A DNA stretch of 64,000 nt, from contig NZ_KB913014.1 of assembly GCF_000383955.1 (NCBI RefSeq), positions 58,881 to 122,880 of the forward strand. Reading direction: 5' to 3'. Source of the DNA: Rudanella lutea DSM 19387. GTDB lineage: Bacteria > Bacteroidota > Bacteroidia > Cytophagales > Spirosomataceae. Position 1 is the stretch's first letter, and the number at the start of each line of letters is the position of its first letter. This document shows, piece after piece, positions 8,062 to 18,271 of this stretch. Position numbers and translations under genes: made by a program. The notes under the pieces were generated by a model. It did no database searches. It was not told the DNA's origin and saw only the letters and a program-made list of their open reading frames with translations.

Positions 8062-10806
8062 GTGTTGAATACTAACCTTGAAGCTTTTCGTAAGAAATAT
8101 CATTTAAGTATTGGAAGAAAGGTTTCCAGCCCGATAACGGAGTTTTCAGTAAGCTTGGCTCTTCAGTATGCAAAAGGAATAGTCAATGCACCTCCTTCAA
8201 ACAGAAAACCATTTTATATTTCTGTTCCGGACATTGAAAACTTCACGATTTTTTTTGGGTGTACGGTTTTATTAAACTACCTGTTTGAGGACTATTTCAA
8301 TCTAGAGCCTCCAGTTTTATCTGTTGGAGATAAAGTCGAGATTTTCGGATCGGTTGCTAAGTATATCGGGGAAGATTGCGCTCAGCAAAATTTATTTGTC
8401 CGTTTACACTTTAGAGATGGTATCATTAACGTTCCCAAATCTAACTTACAGCACATGGTCAAAGTGGATAACAGGCGAATGTTAAACACCATTGATAATT
8501 TTAAGTCCAACCGAAAAGCGTTCTGGGATAATTATGATCTCAATAGCCTTTTCAATCTTAACAGTAAGGAATTAGTCAATCCCAAAGCATTAAATAGCAA
8601 AGTATACCTCATTACAGGCCGAGGTCATGTAATGAGAACGCGAGAAACTCTGAGTAACGAAATTTGCCTGAATCAAACCTTGGAAAAGGTTTTTCAAGTT
8701 GGTACAAATCTAATTATAGCTCCGGATTTGAAGAAAATTTCGTCTACATTCAATACATCAACAGATACTGACGATACCTATTTTATTAGTGAATTACAGG
8801 AAGATCTCAATGAGATTCTAGAGCTGTATGCTAATGATAGCACGGTTCAAACATTAGTTGAGCAGCTGTATCAACATCTGAGAAAGAAAGACTTTTCAGA
8901 AATATTTGTGGCAAAGTTCAATCAGTTGGCTAATAGTGTTGAAGATTACTATCGAAATCGACTACTCATACTCATGAGCAATATGCCTGAACCAAAGGCA
9001 GATATACCAGAAAACCTGAAAGTAGTTATTGTAAATGGGCTTACTCTCATAACTGATTATTCTAACACAATCAACGGACTCGCCGAAAGGGGTATTCCTG
9101 TGATAATTCTGACAGATCAGAAAGAGATGGCTTCGACTCCAGATGAAACAGTTGAAAACCTGGCAAAAGGATATCGCTTCTACTGGAGCAGAAGAAGGAT
9201 AAAAAAATTAAGTCTTATTAAAGAAGATGAATATATTGATAAGTTATTTTGGGAGCAGTGTATCCGTTTTTCCAGTCAAAAAATTATTATTCAGTGCTTT
9301 ACCGATTTTGAGGGAGATAATCTTTTTCAAGCTTTTGAATCAAACTCAGACTTTGCAAGGCTTGAAGGATTTGAAAGTTTTAAGAAAGCATATTATCAGA
9401 ATCTGAGACCAACGCTTTATTTATTGAAAAATACACCCGGACTGTATCATAAAAATACAGTCCGGGAGCAAACGGGCATTTTTATTGAAGAATTCAATAA
9501 GATTAAAAACCAATTGCCACTTAATGTTTCTTTGGCTGTAACGCACGCTCTGGAAAGTCTTAAGTCGTATAAGACTAACTCGAAAAAACTGCCGGACAAC
9601 CGATATACTTTCAATCAGTTAATTGATTTTCCTGGCAAGCCAAAGCAGCAGACTGCACCTGATACAAAAAAGCAATTCCAAATCTTTAACCTTGATACTG
9701 TGGATTGCGACTCACTTGCTTTCACAGGATATCCCTACAAAGAATGGAATGGAAAGCATCTTTTCAATGCTGTACTGAACCGTTTTATTCCTGAAGTCAC
9801 TGTATTGGCATGGCCAACGGAAGCAAAAAAAACAAGTGGTTACCTTCTGAAGAGAATACAGCGTGCAGGATTTGATAACTATTTGCCTGAATGGATTAGT
9901 TTTGGTATTTCTGATTGGAAAATACCAAAAAAAGAATCTCGGCCGGATGAGTCTCATATAGTTGTTCAGACAGGATGCTCTGAGAATTTGTCATCAGAAT
10001 CAGTTAATGACCCTGCCGAAGAAATTGCTGTATTTGAAGATGTCCAGAAAAACATCAATAACTTTCGCTTTGCCGACATCGCTACTTCCGGCACAGATGT
10101 AAAACAGTACATAATCCCAGTCAATGTGCTGCACTTTCATAATGGGTTTTACATGTATGTGCCCTACAATAGCCATTTGTATACAGTTGCCAGGCATGCC
10201 AGTAAGACCTGCCGAATTATTGAAGCTACATTTTCTGAGTTGAGGGTAGGAGATGTTGTTGTGTGTTTTGATATGGACCGGGAAGTTGTAAGAAAATTAG
10301 CACGAGAAAAACTTAACGAAGCTTACAAAGATCTTGATCAATGGAGGGAGAGGCTTCAAACTTTACTCACGCTTAACGAATGGAGCTTTCTGACGCTTGA
10401 GCAATTTCTTACCAGACAGAAAGAGTTGCTTCGGTTGTCAGAAGGAAGTCCAAACCGTCAAAATCTTCTTCGTTGGTTTTATGAAAGAGATGTGCTAGCT
10501 CCCCATACGTCTAACTTAAGATTAATATTTGAAGCTTCCGGATTACCAAGAAAGGAGGCCGAAGAGAAAATAGTTAGGGTTAAATCTGCCAAAAGATTAA
10601 TTCTAAAGAGTACAAATCAGGTAGCAGAACGAATTAAAGATAAGATAATGCTTCTGTTAAGGGACAGACAGATGCTGGACGACTGCATGCAGCTGAACAT
10701 AGATGGTGTAACAGTTAAGGTTCAATGTGGTCGTGTCACCGATAAAGAGCAAAGTATTGGTATGAATGTTCCATACAGTTTCACTAAACAATTTTTATTA
10801 TACTAA
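8062..10806 (+). CDS. drmE: Putative DISARM protein DrmE
   Basis: A 914-residue protein opening the defence operon. A TAA stop sits immediately before the GTG at 8062, so translation starts there or at the TTG in the next codon; no ATG lies nearby. Its size, its place directly ahead of helicase genes drmA and drmB, and the nearby 5mC methyltransferase match DrmE, the signature subunit of class 2 DISARM phage-restriction systems, whose biochemical role is unclear. No Walker box is seen. Residues about 315-350 (VVIVNGLTLI, then VPVIILTDQ-like strands) look like a Rossmann-type alpha/beta core, and the last 200 residues are a charged helical domain after HFHNGFYMYVPYNSH. Its TAA overlaps the ATG of the next gene (TAATG), indicating translational coupling. 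The assignment rests on context more than on motifs. Confidence 0.65.
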   Translation: MLNTNLEAFRKKYHLSIGRKVSSPITEFSVSLALQYAKGIVNAPPSNRKPFYISVPDIENFTIFFGCTVLLNYLFEDYFNLEPPVLSVGDKVEIFGSVAKYIGEDCAQQNLFVRLHFRDGIINVPKSNLQHMVKVDNRRMLNTIDNFKSNRKAFWDNYDLNSLFNLNSKELVNPKALNSKVYLITGRGHVMRTRETLSNEICLNQTLEKVFQVGTNLIIAPDLKKISSTFNTSTDTDDTYFISELQEDLNEILELYANDSTVQTLVEQLYQHLRKKDFSEIFVAKFNQLANSVEDYYRNRLLILMSNMPEPKADIPENLKVVIVNGLTLITDYSNTINGLAERGIPVIILTDQKEMASTPDETVENLAKGYRFYWSRRRIKKLSLIKEDEYIDKLFWEQCIRFSSQKIIIQCFTDFEGDNLFQAFESNSDFARLEGFESFKKAYYQNLRPTLYLLKNTPGLYHKNTVREQTGIFIEEFNKIKNQLPLNVSLAVTHALESLKSYKTNSKKLPDNRYTFNQLIDFPGKPKQQTAPDTKKQFQIFNLDTVDCDSLAFTGYPYKEWNGKHLFNAVLNRFIPEVTVLAWPTEAKKTSGYLLKRIQRAGFDNYLPEWISFGISDWKIPKKESRPDESHIVVQTGCSENLSSESVNDPAEEIAVFEDVQKNINNFRFADIATSGTDVKQYIIPVNVLHFHNGFYMYVPYNSHLYTVARHASKTCRIIEATFSELRVGDVVVCFDMDREVVRKLAREKLNEAYKDLDQWRERLQTLLTLNEWSFLTLEQFLTRQKELLRLSEGSPNRQNLLRWFYERDVLAPHTSNLRLIFEASGLPRKEAEEKIVRVKSAKRLILKSTNQVAERIKDKIMLLLRDRQMLDDCMQLNIDGVTVKVQCGRVTDKEQSIGMNVPYSFTKQFLLY

Positions 10807-12527
10807 TGCTGATCCCTGAAGAACTGAACGCTGATTCCTCGATCGGAGAAAAGCTTGTATTCTATAAATTCCGTGCTGATAAGCAAACAGACTCCTATTA
10901 TGTATTACACTCACTGTTCATAACCAAGCATATAAAGAGCGTATCCGGTGAAGTTGATTTCTTAGTACTTGCTCCAGGTGAGGGAATTTTCTGCTTAGAA
11001 GTTAAGCATGGAAAGGTAAGTCGTGATCAGGGAAAGTGGATATTTGAAGATAAAAACGGAAAGAAAACGGTTTCATACAAAGGTCCTTTTCGCCAGGTAG
11101 CCGACACAATGCACTCGCTTCGAAACTGGCTACTGTCCATTTCTGAGAGTAAACCGGAATTACATAGAGAGATTAGCAGGCTTTCATTTGGCTGGGGGGT
11201 GTTGTTTACTTCTCTGGACTATTTCAACGAATATGGATCAGAGGTCGAGCCTTGGCAAGTCTGCACGAACCAGATCATGCAAATTCAAATATCTGACTTT
11301 ATAAAAGCACTTGCGCGTGGATGGCATGAAAAGTATAGAGGCCAGTTTTGGTATGAAGAGAGTGCATCCAGACCAACAGCCCGTATATGTCAGGATATTA
11401 TGCGCCTGCTGCGGGGAGATTTTTCTTATAACTACCGGGAGATTAACCGCATCACTGATCAGGAAGCACTTATCCAAGAGTTTACTCAGGAACAGTTTGA
11501 TGTACTGGATTTTACAGATTATAACAAGCGCTGTCTGATTGAAGGTCCAGCCGGGACAGGTAAAACGGTGCTGGCCGAAGAGTTATTCCGAAGGAAGGTG
11601 AATGAAGGGAAAAAAACAGCTTTGATATGCTATAATCGGCTCTTAGGTTTAAAGATCGCTGATAATGCCAAGACGCTGGTTCCACTGATGGACAAGTCAT
11701 ATTATGCAGGTTCACTTCATGCTTTTATGCTCAGGCAGACTGGAGCGGAGGTTAAGGAGACTCATGACTTTTTTTCAGAAGTTTTACCATTAGAGTTTTT
11801 GATTCATTCAGAGTCAATCTCTGAAAATAATCTTTTCGATTATATTATCATTGATGAGGCTCAGGATTTGTTGACAGAGAACTACCTTGATGTTATTGAT
11901 TCCATGTTAAAGGGAGGGCTCAGAAATGGAGCATGGTGCTGTTTTGGGGACTTTACAGGACAGGCTATATACCTGAATGAACCGGCAAAAGCATTGGAAT
12001 ATTTGGGACGGCGGACAACATTTGCCAGAAATCCTCCATTAAGAATCAATTGCAGAAATACTCGGCGTATAGCCGATCAGAACACATTGCTTACAGGTGT
12101 TGCAAGGGCAAAGCTAAATACCTCGCTCCCCGATGGAGATCCGGTTGGAATATATTTTGTAAGCAAAGAAACTATTACGGATAAAGTTGAAGAGGTTATC
12201 AGAATACTTGTTCAGCAGAAAGTTCCGTTAACAAAAATCACTATCCTGTCTGCACATCGCTGGGAAAGAACTTTTCTTGACTCCGAGTATCTGAATCGGA
12301 AACAAAAGGAGGGCCTTGCTCTTCAGACGATCCACTCGTATAAAGGTCTTGAAAACTCCGTTATTATTCTTACCGGGTTCAATAATTTGGAGGACGAGAT
12401 ATTTCGTCGACTGATGTACGTGGGTATTTCTAGGGCACGGGTTAAATTATTTATTATTCTAGACAATGAGCAAAAACCTGTATTCAGTCGATTGATTGCG
12501 GGAAATAGCTCCTTACTTAATTCTTAA
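10806..12527 (+). CDS. NERD nuclease-domain / UvrD-like superfamily 1 helicase
   Basis: A 573-residue two-domain protein. Residues about 10-120 are a NERD (nuclease-related) domain with the expected acidic-lysine set: E15, D51 in GEVDFLVL and E65-x-K67 in LEVKHG. A superfamily 1 helicase core follows, with Walker A GPAGTGKT near residue 245, Walker B IIIDEAQD near 350, TIHSYKGLENSVI near 510 and LMYVGISRAR near 540, which are motifs of UvrD/Rep-type DNA translocases. It probably unwinds and cuts DNA. It overlaps drmE by one base and precedes drmA by five, so it belongs to the DISARM-like operon, in a place where typical class 2 systems do not have it. It may supply the nuclease activity otherwise attributed to DrmC. 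Confidence 0.85.
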   Translation: MLIPEELNADSSIGEKLVFYKFRADKQTDSYYVLHSLFITKHIKSVSGEVDFLVLAPGEGIFCLEVKHGKVSRDQGKWIFEDKNGKKTVSYKGPFRQVADTMHSLRNWLLSISESKPELHREISRLSFGWGVLFTSLDYFNEYGSEVEPWQVCTNQIMQIQISDFIKALARGWHEKYRGQFWYEESASRPTARICQDIMRLLRGDFSYNYREINRITDQEALIQEFTQEQFDVLDFTDYNKRCLIEGPAGTGKTVLAEELFRRKVNEGKKTALICYNRLLGLKIADNAKTLVPLMDKSYYAGSLHAFMLRQTGAEVKETHDFFSEVLPLEFLIHSESISENNLFDYIIIDEAQDLLTENYLDVIDSMLKGGLRNGAWCCFGDFTGQAIYLNEPAKALEYLGRRTTFARNPPLRINCRNTRRIADQNTLLTGVARAKLNTSLPDGDPVGIYFVSKETITDKVEEVIRILVQQKVPLTKITILSAHRWERTFLDSEYLNRKQKEGLALQTIHSYKGLENSVIILTGFNNLEDEIFRRLMYVGISRARVKLFIILDNEQKPVFSRLIAGNSSLLNS

Positions 12528-12532
12528 TCAGT

Positions 12533-15500
12533 ATGCGTGACCAACTCATACAGGCACTGCAAAGGGAAGTCATCGGTCCTGATCCACATACACAATATTT
12601 AGATCCGGACACGAATGAAGAAGTGTTACTTGACAAAGTGCATGGCGCCCCATGGGTGCGTTATGGGGCTGGTATGCTTTATCCACAGGGAAAAAGCTTT
12701 GAAACTGAGGCTGATAGTGGTAGTGACAGTTCTGAGAGCACAGCAAGCGATTCTCCGGTAGAGCTTAATGGTGATCCGTCTGCGAGCGGTAATGCGGGAA
12801 GCGGTGCAGAGACTGATACTACTGAGGAACCGGTTGGCCTTGCATATCAGTACAAACCTTCGGCGATGGGTTTTACTGCTAGTTTCAGCACATCGAATAC
12901 TTCGGCCGTTGTGCGTATCACTGTTCGTTCTGCATGGTACGAACAAGTTACAAACCGGCAGTTTGAGGAGAAAAAGCTGACAAAGGAAGGAGAGATTGTT
13001 GGCCGAGTTAGCCATGGTTCACTGGTAAAAAGAAAATACTGGGTACGTCGGCCTATACCTGAGTTTTCAATAGAATATCCTGTTAGTGCGCTTTCCAACC
13101 GGGGAAGTGTAGCAGAAGAATTTGTACCGATCCCGGGTGCGACTAGCGAATGGCTGAAGTTAGGCGTGTTTAATCGGAGCACAAAATACGATGACAGAGA
13201 TGGTTTGATAACCCTGACATTTACACTTACGAACTGCAAACTCTATCGGGATAGCTTTGATAACAGTGAAATTCTTTATCAGAATGAGCTCAGTGTCGTA
13301 ACTGAAAAAGGAGTTATTCAGCCGTATCGTGAAAAAATTTCAACGGTTGATACAGAAGAAGAAGAAGAGTTAAGGCTATTGTACCGAAAGAAGCGGGTAT
13401 ATGGCATTGGACATGGTTGTTCTGTTGAATGGAAAGCTGACGTGGATGGAAATGTAGAACGTATTAGTTCTTCCTTCCTTCCGGTTTATGAGATTCCACC
13501 TGTTGATCCAACCCAGCATGTTGAACTCGCTATGTATGACCTTTCGGATCTTGGCGACTGGGGTAAAGCAAAAGAAAACTTATGTCGGTTAAGAGACGAA
13601 TACGGTGCTTGGATCGATGGGCCGGGTGGTTTGGATAGTATGGCAGATTCGTTGCCTGATATGTATAAGAATGCGGCTAAAAAGAACATTGCGAAATGCC
13701 GCGAGACCCACAGACGGATTAGCCGAGGGGTTGAGTTGTTGATTGATGCAAATGATACAGACAATCTTGTCAGATGCTTTAGATGGATGAACCACGCAAT
13801 GCTGTGGCAACAACAGCGGTCAAAAGCTCCGCAACGAAAGTGGGTAACGAATAAGAATAGCATTGAGCTGCCACCTCTTCCCGGTGGACTCACGCAGCAC
13901 GAAAGCCTTTTGGATTTTCATAAAAGTTCAACATCTGAAAGGCCAAAAGGTCGTTGGCGCCCTTTTCAATTGGCTTTTATTCTGATGAACCTTGAAGGTA
14001 TCTGGAACGAATCGTCTGAGGAAAGAGGCTTGGTTGATCTAATCTGGTTCCCGACAGGAGGAGGCAAAACCGAAGCGTATCTTGGCCTGACTGCGTTAAC
14101 AGTTTTTGCCCGGCGGATACGTGGTTCGGAAACCCGCAATTTCGCTCCCCAATCAGGGACTGCCATTTTAATGCGTTACACCTTACGTCTACTCACTACT
14201 CAACAGTATGAACGGGCGGCTTCGCTTATTTGCGCTTGTGAGTTAATCCGAAAGAAAAATCAGAAGTTTCTGGGCCCGGATACTATCTCTCCAAACCGGA
14301 CTTCAAACCGGATCTCTATTGGTTTATGGGTAGGGGGGGATTCTACACCAAATGATCGGGAGAGGGCAGTTAGTCAGTACTGCGCCCTTACAGCCGAGAA
14401 AAATAGCAAGGCTGAGTATAACTTTATTGTTATGAAGTGTCCCTGTTGCGGGGCACAGATTGGCAGAATTGACAAACCAACAAGCACTGTAAAAGTTCGG
14501 GGGATTCACAGGACAGATGGAAAAGGGGCACGTGTGTTCTTCCGATGTGACAATTCAGAATGTGAGTTTCATTTACAAGAATTGCCGCTTTATGTCGTAG
14601 ATGAAGATATTTATGAGTATTCACCTACACTCTTGCTTGGTACAGTCGATAAGTTTGCTATGATTCCTTGGAAGCTAGAGTCTGGTTCGATTTTTGGCTT
14701 CAGGGAGCATGAGGACATAATTAGTCGTGTGACTCCGCCTGAATTAATTGTTCAGGACGAACTTCACCTTATCTCCGGTCCACTCGGTACTGTTGTAGGT
14801 CTCTACGAAACACTGATTCAGACACTCTGCACTAACTTTGGTAGAACGCATGGACCATTCTTTTTACAACAAGATTTAAATCAGGGTAGACCTCCTAAAA
14901 TAGTCGCATCTTCAGCTACAATAAGCAGAGCAGCAGAGCAAGTTAAAGCGCTGTATGCATCTCACCGGCTGCATATTTTTCCCTCTCAAGGACTTGATTT
15001 TGGTGATACTTGGTTTTCAAAGGAAATGCCGATTGATGCCGACAACCCTGGGCGACGCTACGTTGGTGTACTTGCCCCCGGATATCAGTCAGGTCAGACA
15101 ACAGTGGTACGGACTTACTCACCTATTCTGCAAAAGGTCAAGTCGATTGCTGCCCGGCCGGATGAAAAAGATTACTACTGGACGCTGCTTGGCTTCTTCA
15201 ACAGTATTCGGGAGCTTGGTATGGCGTCATCACTTATTTACGCTGACGTATCTGAATATCTGACTGTTTTGCAAAATCGTAATCTGATAGATCGATCTGA
15301 TAGCCGAAGATACCTTCAGCTGAAAGAGTTGACGAGCCGGATTAACAGTAGTCAGATTCCTCAAGCACTGAAGGAGCTTGAAAAATCATATGGAGGAGAG
15401 GCTTCCAAATCCATCGATGTGTGCCTTGCTACCAATATGATTGCAACTGGCTTAGACGTTCCTAGGCTTGGGTTAATGTACATTCATGGGCAACCGAAAA

Positions 15501-16090
15501 CAACTGCCGAATATATTCAAGCGAGTTCTCGTGTGGGGCGTACCAAACAGGGGCCAGGTCTTGTGGTGATGTTGTATAGCCCAAACAAGCCTCGCGATAA
15601 ATCTATTTATGAGCAGTTTCAGGCATATCACAGTCGTATATACGCCCATGTTGAACCAACGTCAGTTACACCGTTCTCTATAGATGCACGTAAACGGGCG
15701 TTACATGCGGTGTTAATTGGCCTTATGCGTCACTTTGCAAATGACGATCTAAGGAAATCTCCGGTCCTAGATCTGAAAGGTAATCTACATCACAGATCTC
15801 TTTATGAATGGGTTTCCGGAGTTATACGTGAACGGGTAACTCTACTGGATAGTGAAGAACTCAAAAATACGGTTTTACAGATCGAAAAAATAGTTTCACG
15901 ATGGCAGAACGGATTTCAGCGTTATGGTGATGCTGCCAATATGCAGATAAAAAAGCATAGAATCGTACCGTTAATGTATGCCCCGGGCACAGATGTTCCG
16001 GATGAGGTCGTTAATAAATCTTTGCTAACGCCTACAACTATGAGAGGAGTTGATGAGGAGGTATACGTTTCAATATATAACCCTAATTAA
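12533..16090 (+). CDS. drmA: DISARM helicase DrmA
   Basis: A 1185-residue superfamily 2 helicase, the central DNA-loading subunit of DISARM, which acts with DrmB on incoming DNA. The first 450 residues are a substrate-binding region that includes a low-complexity Ser/Glu/Gly segment near residues 60-100. Walker A is FPTGGGKTEAYLG near 506, the DEAH-type box reads DELHLISG near 742, SSATISRAA (motif III) is near 794, and the C-terminal helicase lobe has TNMIATGLDVPRLG and QASSRVGRTKQG (motifs V and VI). Between the lobes a CPCCGAQIG ... C-x-N-x-x-C pattern suggests a zinc ribbon. It starts five bases after the NERD-helicase stop and is followed five bases later by drmB, so all are co-transcribed. 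Length and motif order fit the family. Confidence 0.92.
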   Translation: MRDQLIQALQREVIGPDPHTQYLDPDTNEEVLLDKVHGAPWVRYGAGMLYPQGKSFETEADSGSDSSESTASDSPVELNGDPSASGNAGSGAETDTTEEPVGLAYQYKPSAMGFTASFSTSNTSAVVRITVRSAWYEQVTNRQFEEKKLTKEGEIVGRVSHGSLVKRKYWVRRPIPEFSIEYPVSALSNRGSVAEEFVPIPGATSEWLKLGVFNRSTKYDDRDGLITLTFTLTNCKLYRDSFDNSEILYQNELSVVTEKGVIQPYREKISTVDTEEEEELRLLYRKKRVYGIGHGCSVEWKADVDGNVERISSSFLPVYEIPPVDPTQHVELAMYDLSDLGDWGKAKENLCRLRDEYGAWIDGPGGLDSMADSLPDMYKNAAKKNIAKCRETHRRISRGVELLIDANDTDNLVRCFRWMNHAMLWQQQRSKAPQRKWVTNKNSIELPPLPGGLTQHESLLDFHKSSTSERPKGRWRPFQLAFILMNLEGIWNESSEERGLVDLIWFPTGGGKTEAYLGLTALTVFARRIRGSETRNFAPQSGTAILMRYTLRLLTTQQYERAASLICACELIRKKNQKFLGPDTISPNRTSNRISIGLWVGGDSTPNDRERAVSQYCALTAEKNSKAEYNFIVMKCPCCGAQIGRIDKPTSTVKVRGIHRTDGKGARVFFRCDNSECEFHLQELPLYVVDEDIYEYSPTLLLGTVDKFAMIPWKLESGSIFGFREHEDIISRVTPPELIVQDELHLISGPLGTVVGLYETLIQTLCTNFGRTHGPFFLQQDLNQGRPPKIVASSATISRAAEQVKALYASHRLHIFPSQGLDFGDTWFSKEMPIDADNPGRRYVGVLAPGYQSGQTTVVRTYSPILQKVKSIAARPDEKDYYWTLLGFFNSIRELGMASSLIYADVSEYLTVLQNRNLIDRSDSRRYLQLKELTSRINSSQIPQALKELEKSYGGEASKSIDVCLATNMIATGLDVPRLGLMYIHGQPKTTAEYIQASSRVGRTKQGPGLVVMLYSPNKPRDKSIYEQFQAYHSRIYAHVEPTSVTPFSIDARKRALHAVLIGLMRHFANDDLRKSPVLDLKGNLHHRSLYEWVSGVIRERVTLLDSEELKNTVLQIEKIVSRWQNGFQRYGDAANMQIKKHRIVPLMYAPGTDVPDEVVNKSLLTPTTMRGVDEEVYVSIYNPN

Positions 16091-16095
16091 ACCTA

Positions 16096-18006
16096 ATGGA
16101 GAAAAAAAGACCTATACGTTCCGGTCAGCTTTTAAGCCCCTTTGGAATAGGGCAAATGGTTAACTTCCCGGGCGATGAATCTTTAATGATATGTGGTCTT
16201 GACGCATGGGACAAGATACTGAGTGACAGACAAAACCATGCTGGCACGGATGCTGTGCAATTGTCCGGGCTCACCATTAAGGAAGACCGTTTAAAGGCTT
16301 TGCTAAATGTTTCTGGTTTCAGAAAGCCATATCCATACATTGATACCAAAAGCCAAGGAGTAAATACAAACCTAACGATACCGGCGGTTCGCTTTCCACA
16401 ATGGCATTATTGTACTAATTGCCATAAAATGCGTGAAATTCCTCTCGAACATTCTGACTCTCCAAAGTGCCTCACTACAAACTGCAAGGGGCATATGCTT
16501 CCCGTTCGTTTTGTCGCTGTTTGCTCTGATGGTCATATTCAGGATGTTCCTTTTAGAGAGTGGGTACACTACGGTTTTGTTCCTAATGATGACCATAATC
16601 ACAGTTTAAGCTATTATGCAGGTTCAGGATCAGGTGACCTGAGTGGTATCTGGATACATTGTAGTTGCGGGGCTAAACGGAGTTTAGCTGGTATTATGGG
16701 TGAAAAGGCTTTGGCACGATTAAATATTCGGGATGATCAGGGTGATAAAAATGGGGATAATGATACCCGATTTTACACCTGCTGCGGGTACAGACCATGG
16801 CTTGGACGAACCGGTATAGAGGATCCGCAAAACTGCAACAACAACCTTCGGGTGCTCATTAGAGGGGGATCAAATATTCACTATTCAGTTATTCGCTCCG
16901 CATTGTATTTACCAGGTTTTGGGGAACAGCTTAATCCGATTTCTGGGGTAATTATTGAACGAATAGGAAAAACTCAGTTAGAAGAGCGGAGAGCACAAGA
17001 TGTTCAAGGAGTGGTTTTGGAAGCTGTCCTTGGTTCTCAGCCGGAAGTAATTAGTGGGCAGATTTCTTTTGAAGAATTGCTGAAAGATGTGACTGCTTTT
17101 CTTAAAGAAGACGATCAATCTCATGGGGAAACCAATGAGGAGACTTTAAGGAATGAGGAGTATAACTATATATTAGCTGGTAGGCCATCTGAAAATGCCG
17201 ATTTTAAAGCACAGGTTAAAGATTTCACTGATTATGTTGACTCAGCTTTTCTTTCGGAATACTTTGAGCAAGTTGTACTAATTGAGCGACTACGCGAAAC
17301 TCGTGTTTTTACCGGTTTTACAAGAGTAAATCCAGAAGACAATCGTAGTAAACACCAAATCATTACAGACCTAAGCCTTAATGAAGTAACATGGCTACCC
17401 GCTCATGTAGTATATGGTGAGGGGGTGTTTTTAAAGTTCAATGCTGAGAAGATAGACAAATGGTTGCAAGCTCCTAAGGTTCAAGCGCAAGCTCAACAAA
17501 TTATTGCTCGATATCATGATGCCCGCCGTAAGCGATGGTCAGAGTATCATGAACGTAACCTGAATCCTACGTTCATAATGATGCATACCTTTGCCCACTT
17601 GCTTATAAACAGATTATGTTTTAACTGTGGTTATGGGTCTTCATCTCTTAGGGAAAGAATATATTTCAGCAGTGAACCAAATAGACGTATGAATGGCATT
17701 CTAATTTACACTTCATCGGGGGATTCTGAAGGGTCTATGGGGGGGCTGGTCAGACAGGGACGGGAAAAAAACTTGGCTAAGCTTATCAGAGAGGCTGTAG
17801 AGGATGCACAATGGTGTTCATCTGATCCCGTTTGCTCAGATGTCGGAGGAAAGACAGGACAGGGCCCCGACCGCGTTAATGGAGCAGCCTGTCATAACTG
17901 CTCAATTGTTCCTGAAACTAGCTGTGAGGAGTTCAACATGCTCCTTGATCGTGCATTTGTAGTTAATACTGCCCGACAAACTAATACTGGCTACTTTGCT
18001 ATATGA
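16096..18006 (+). CDS. drmB: DISARM protein DrmB (DUF1998)
   Basis: A 636-residue partner of DrmA. The C-terminal DUF1998 domain is unmistakable: MHTFAHLLINRLCFNCGYGS, then GILIYTSSGDSEGSMGGLVR, then CHNCS with a final Cys in the ETSCEEFN stretch. Further cysteine clusters (CTNCHKMRE, HCSCGAKR, CCGYRPW) probably bind zinc. The N-terminus (RSGQLLSPFGIGQMVNFPG) is also typical of DrmB. In DISARM the DrmA-DrmB complex recognises and translocates phage DNA. It is the last gene of the plus-strand operon and ends about 100 bases before a strong hairpin. Confidence 0.93.
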   Translation: MEKKRPIRSGQLLSPFGIGQMVNFPGDESLMICGLDAWDKILSDRQNHAGTDAVQLSGLTIKEDRLKALLNVSGFRKPYPYIDTKSQGVNTNLTIPAVRFPQWHYCTNCHKMREIPLEHSDSPKCLTTNCKGHMLPVRFVAVCSDGHIQDVPFREWVHYGFVPNDDHNHSLSYYAGSGSGDLSGIWIHCSCGAKRSLAGIMGEKALARLNIRDDQGDKNGDNDTRFYTCCGYRPWLGRTGIEDPQNCNNNLRVLIRGGSNIHYSVIRSALYLPGFGEQLNPISGVIIERIGKTQLEERRAQDVQGVVLEAVLGSQPEVISGQISFEELLKDVTAFLKEDDQSHGETNEETLRNEEYNYILAGRPSENADFKAQVKDFTDYVDSAFLSEYFEQVVLIERLRETRVFTGFTRVNPEDNRSKHQIITDLSLNEVTWLPAHVVYGEGVFLKFNAEKIDKWLQAPKVQAQAQQIIARYHDARRKRWSEYHERNLNPTFIMMHTFAHLLINRLCFNCGYGSSSLRERIYFSSEPNRRMNGILIYTSSGDSEGSMGGLVRQGREKNLAKLIREAVEDAQWCSSDPVCSDVGGKTGQGPDRVNGAACHNCSIVPETSCEEFNMLLDRAFVVNTARQTNTGYFAI

Positions 18007-18105
18007 AATTCCATGTTACGACGGATCTCTAAGGAGTCGGAATATACAGCCTGAAGTGCTGTTCTACCTTCTTGTTGTATCATTCAGGTAATATTGGATA
18101 TTTTG

Positions 18106-18157
18106 TCATCAGGGCCCTGTGTTACAGTCACTAGATCGCAACACAGGGCCCTGATGA
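18106..18157. terminator. Perfect 18-bp hairpin between convergent drmB and methyltransferase genes
   Basis: The arms 18106-18123 and 18140-18157 (TCATCAGGGCCCTGTGTT and its exact complement) enclose a 16-base loop. The stem includes the GGGCCC palindrome. It lies in the gap between two converging genes, so it can act as a terminator in both directions, although there is no long T-run on either side. Confidence 0.7.
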
Positions 18158-18271
18158 TATGGCTAAACTGGACGTTTGAGCGAATGATGAGCTTGTGCTG
18201 CAAACGTCGGGCAACTAGATATTCTTTGAAGGTTTTCCGAAATAGTTGTACATTCTTGAAATAGAATTGAC

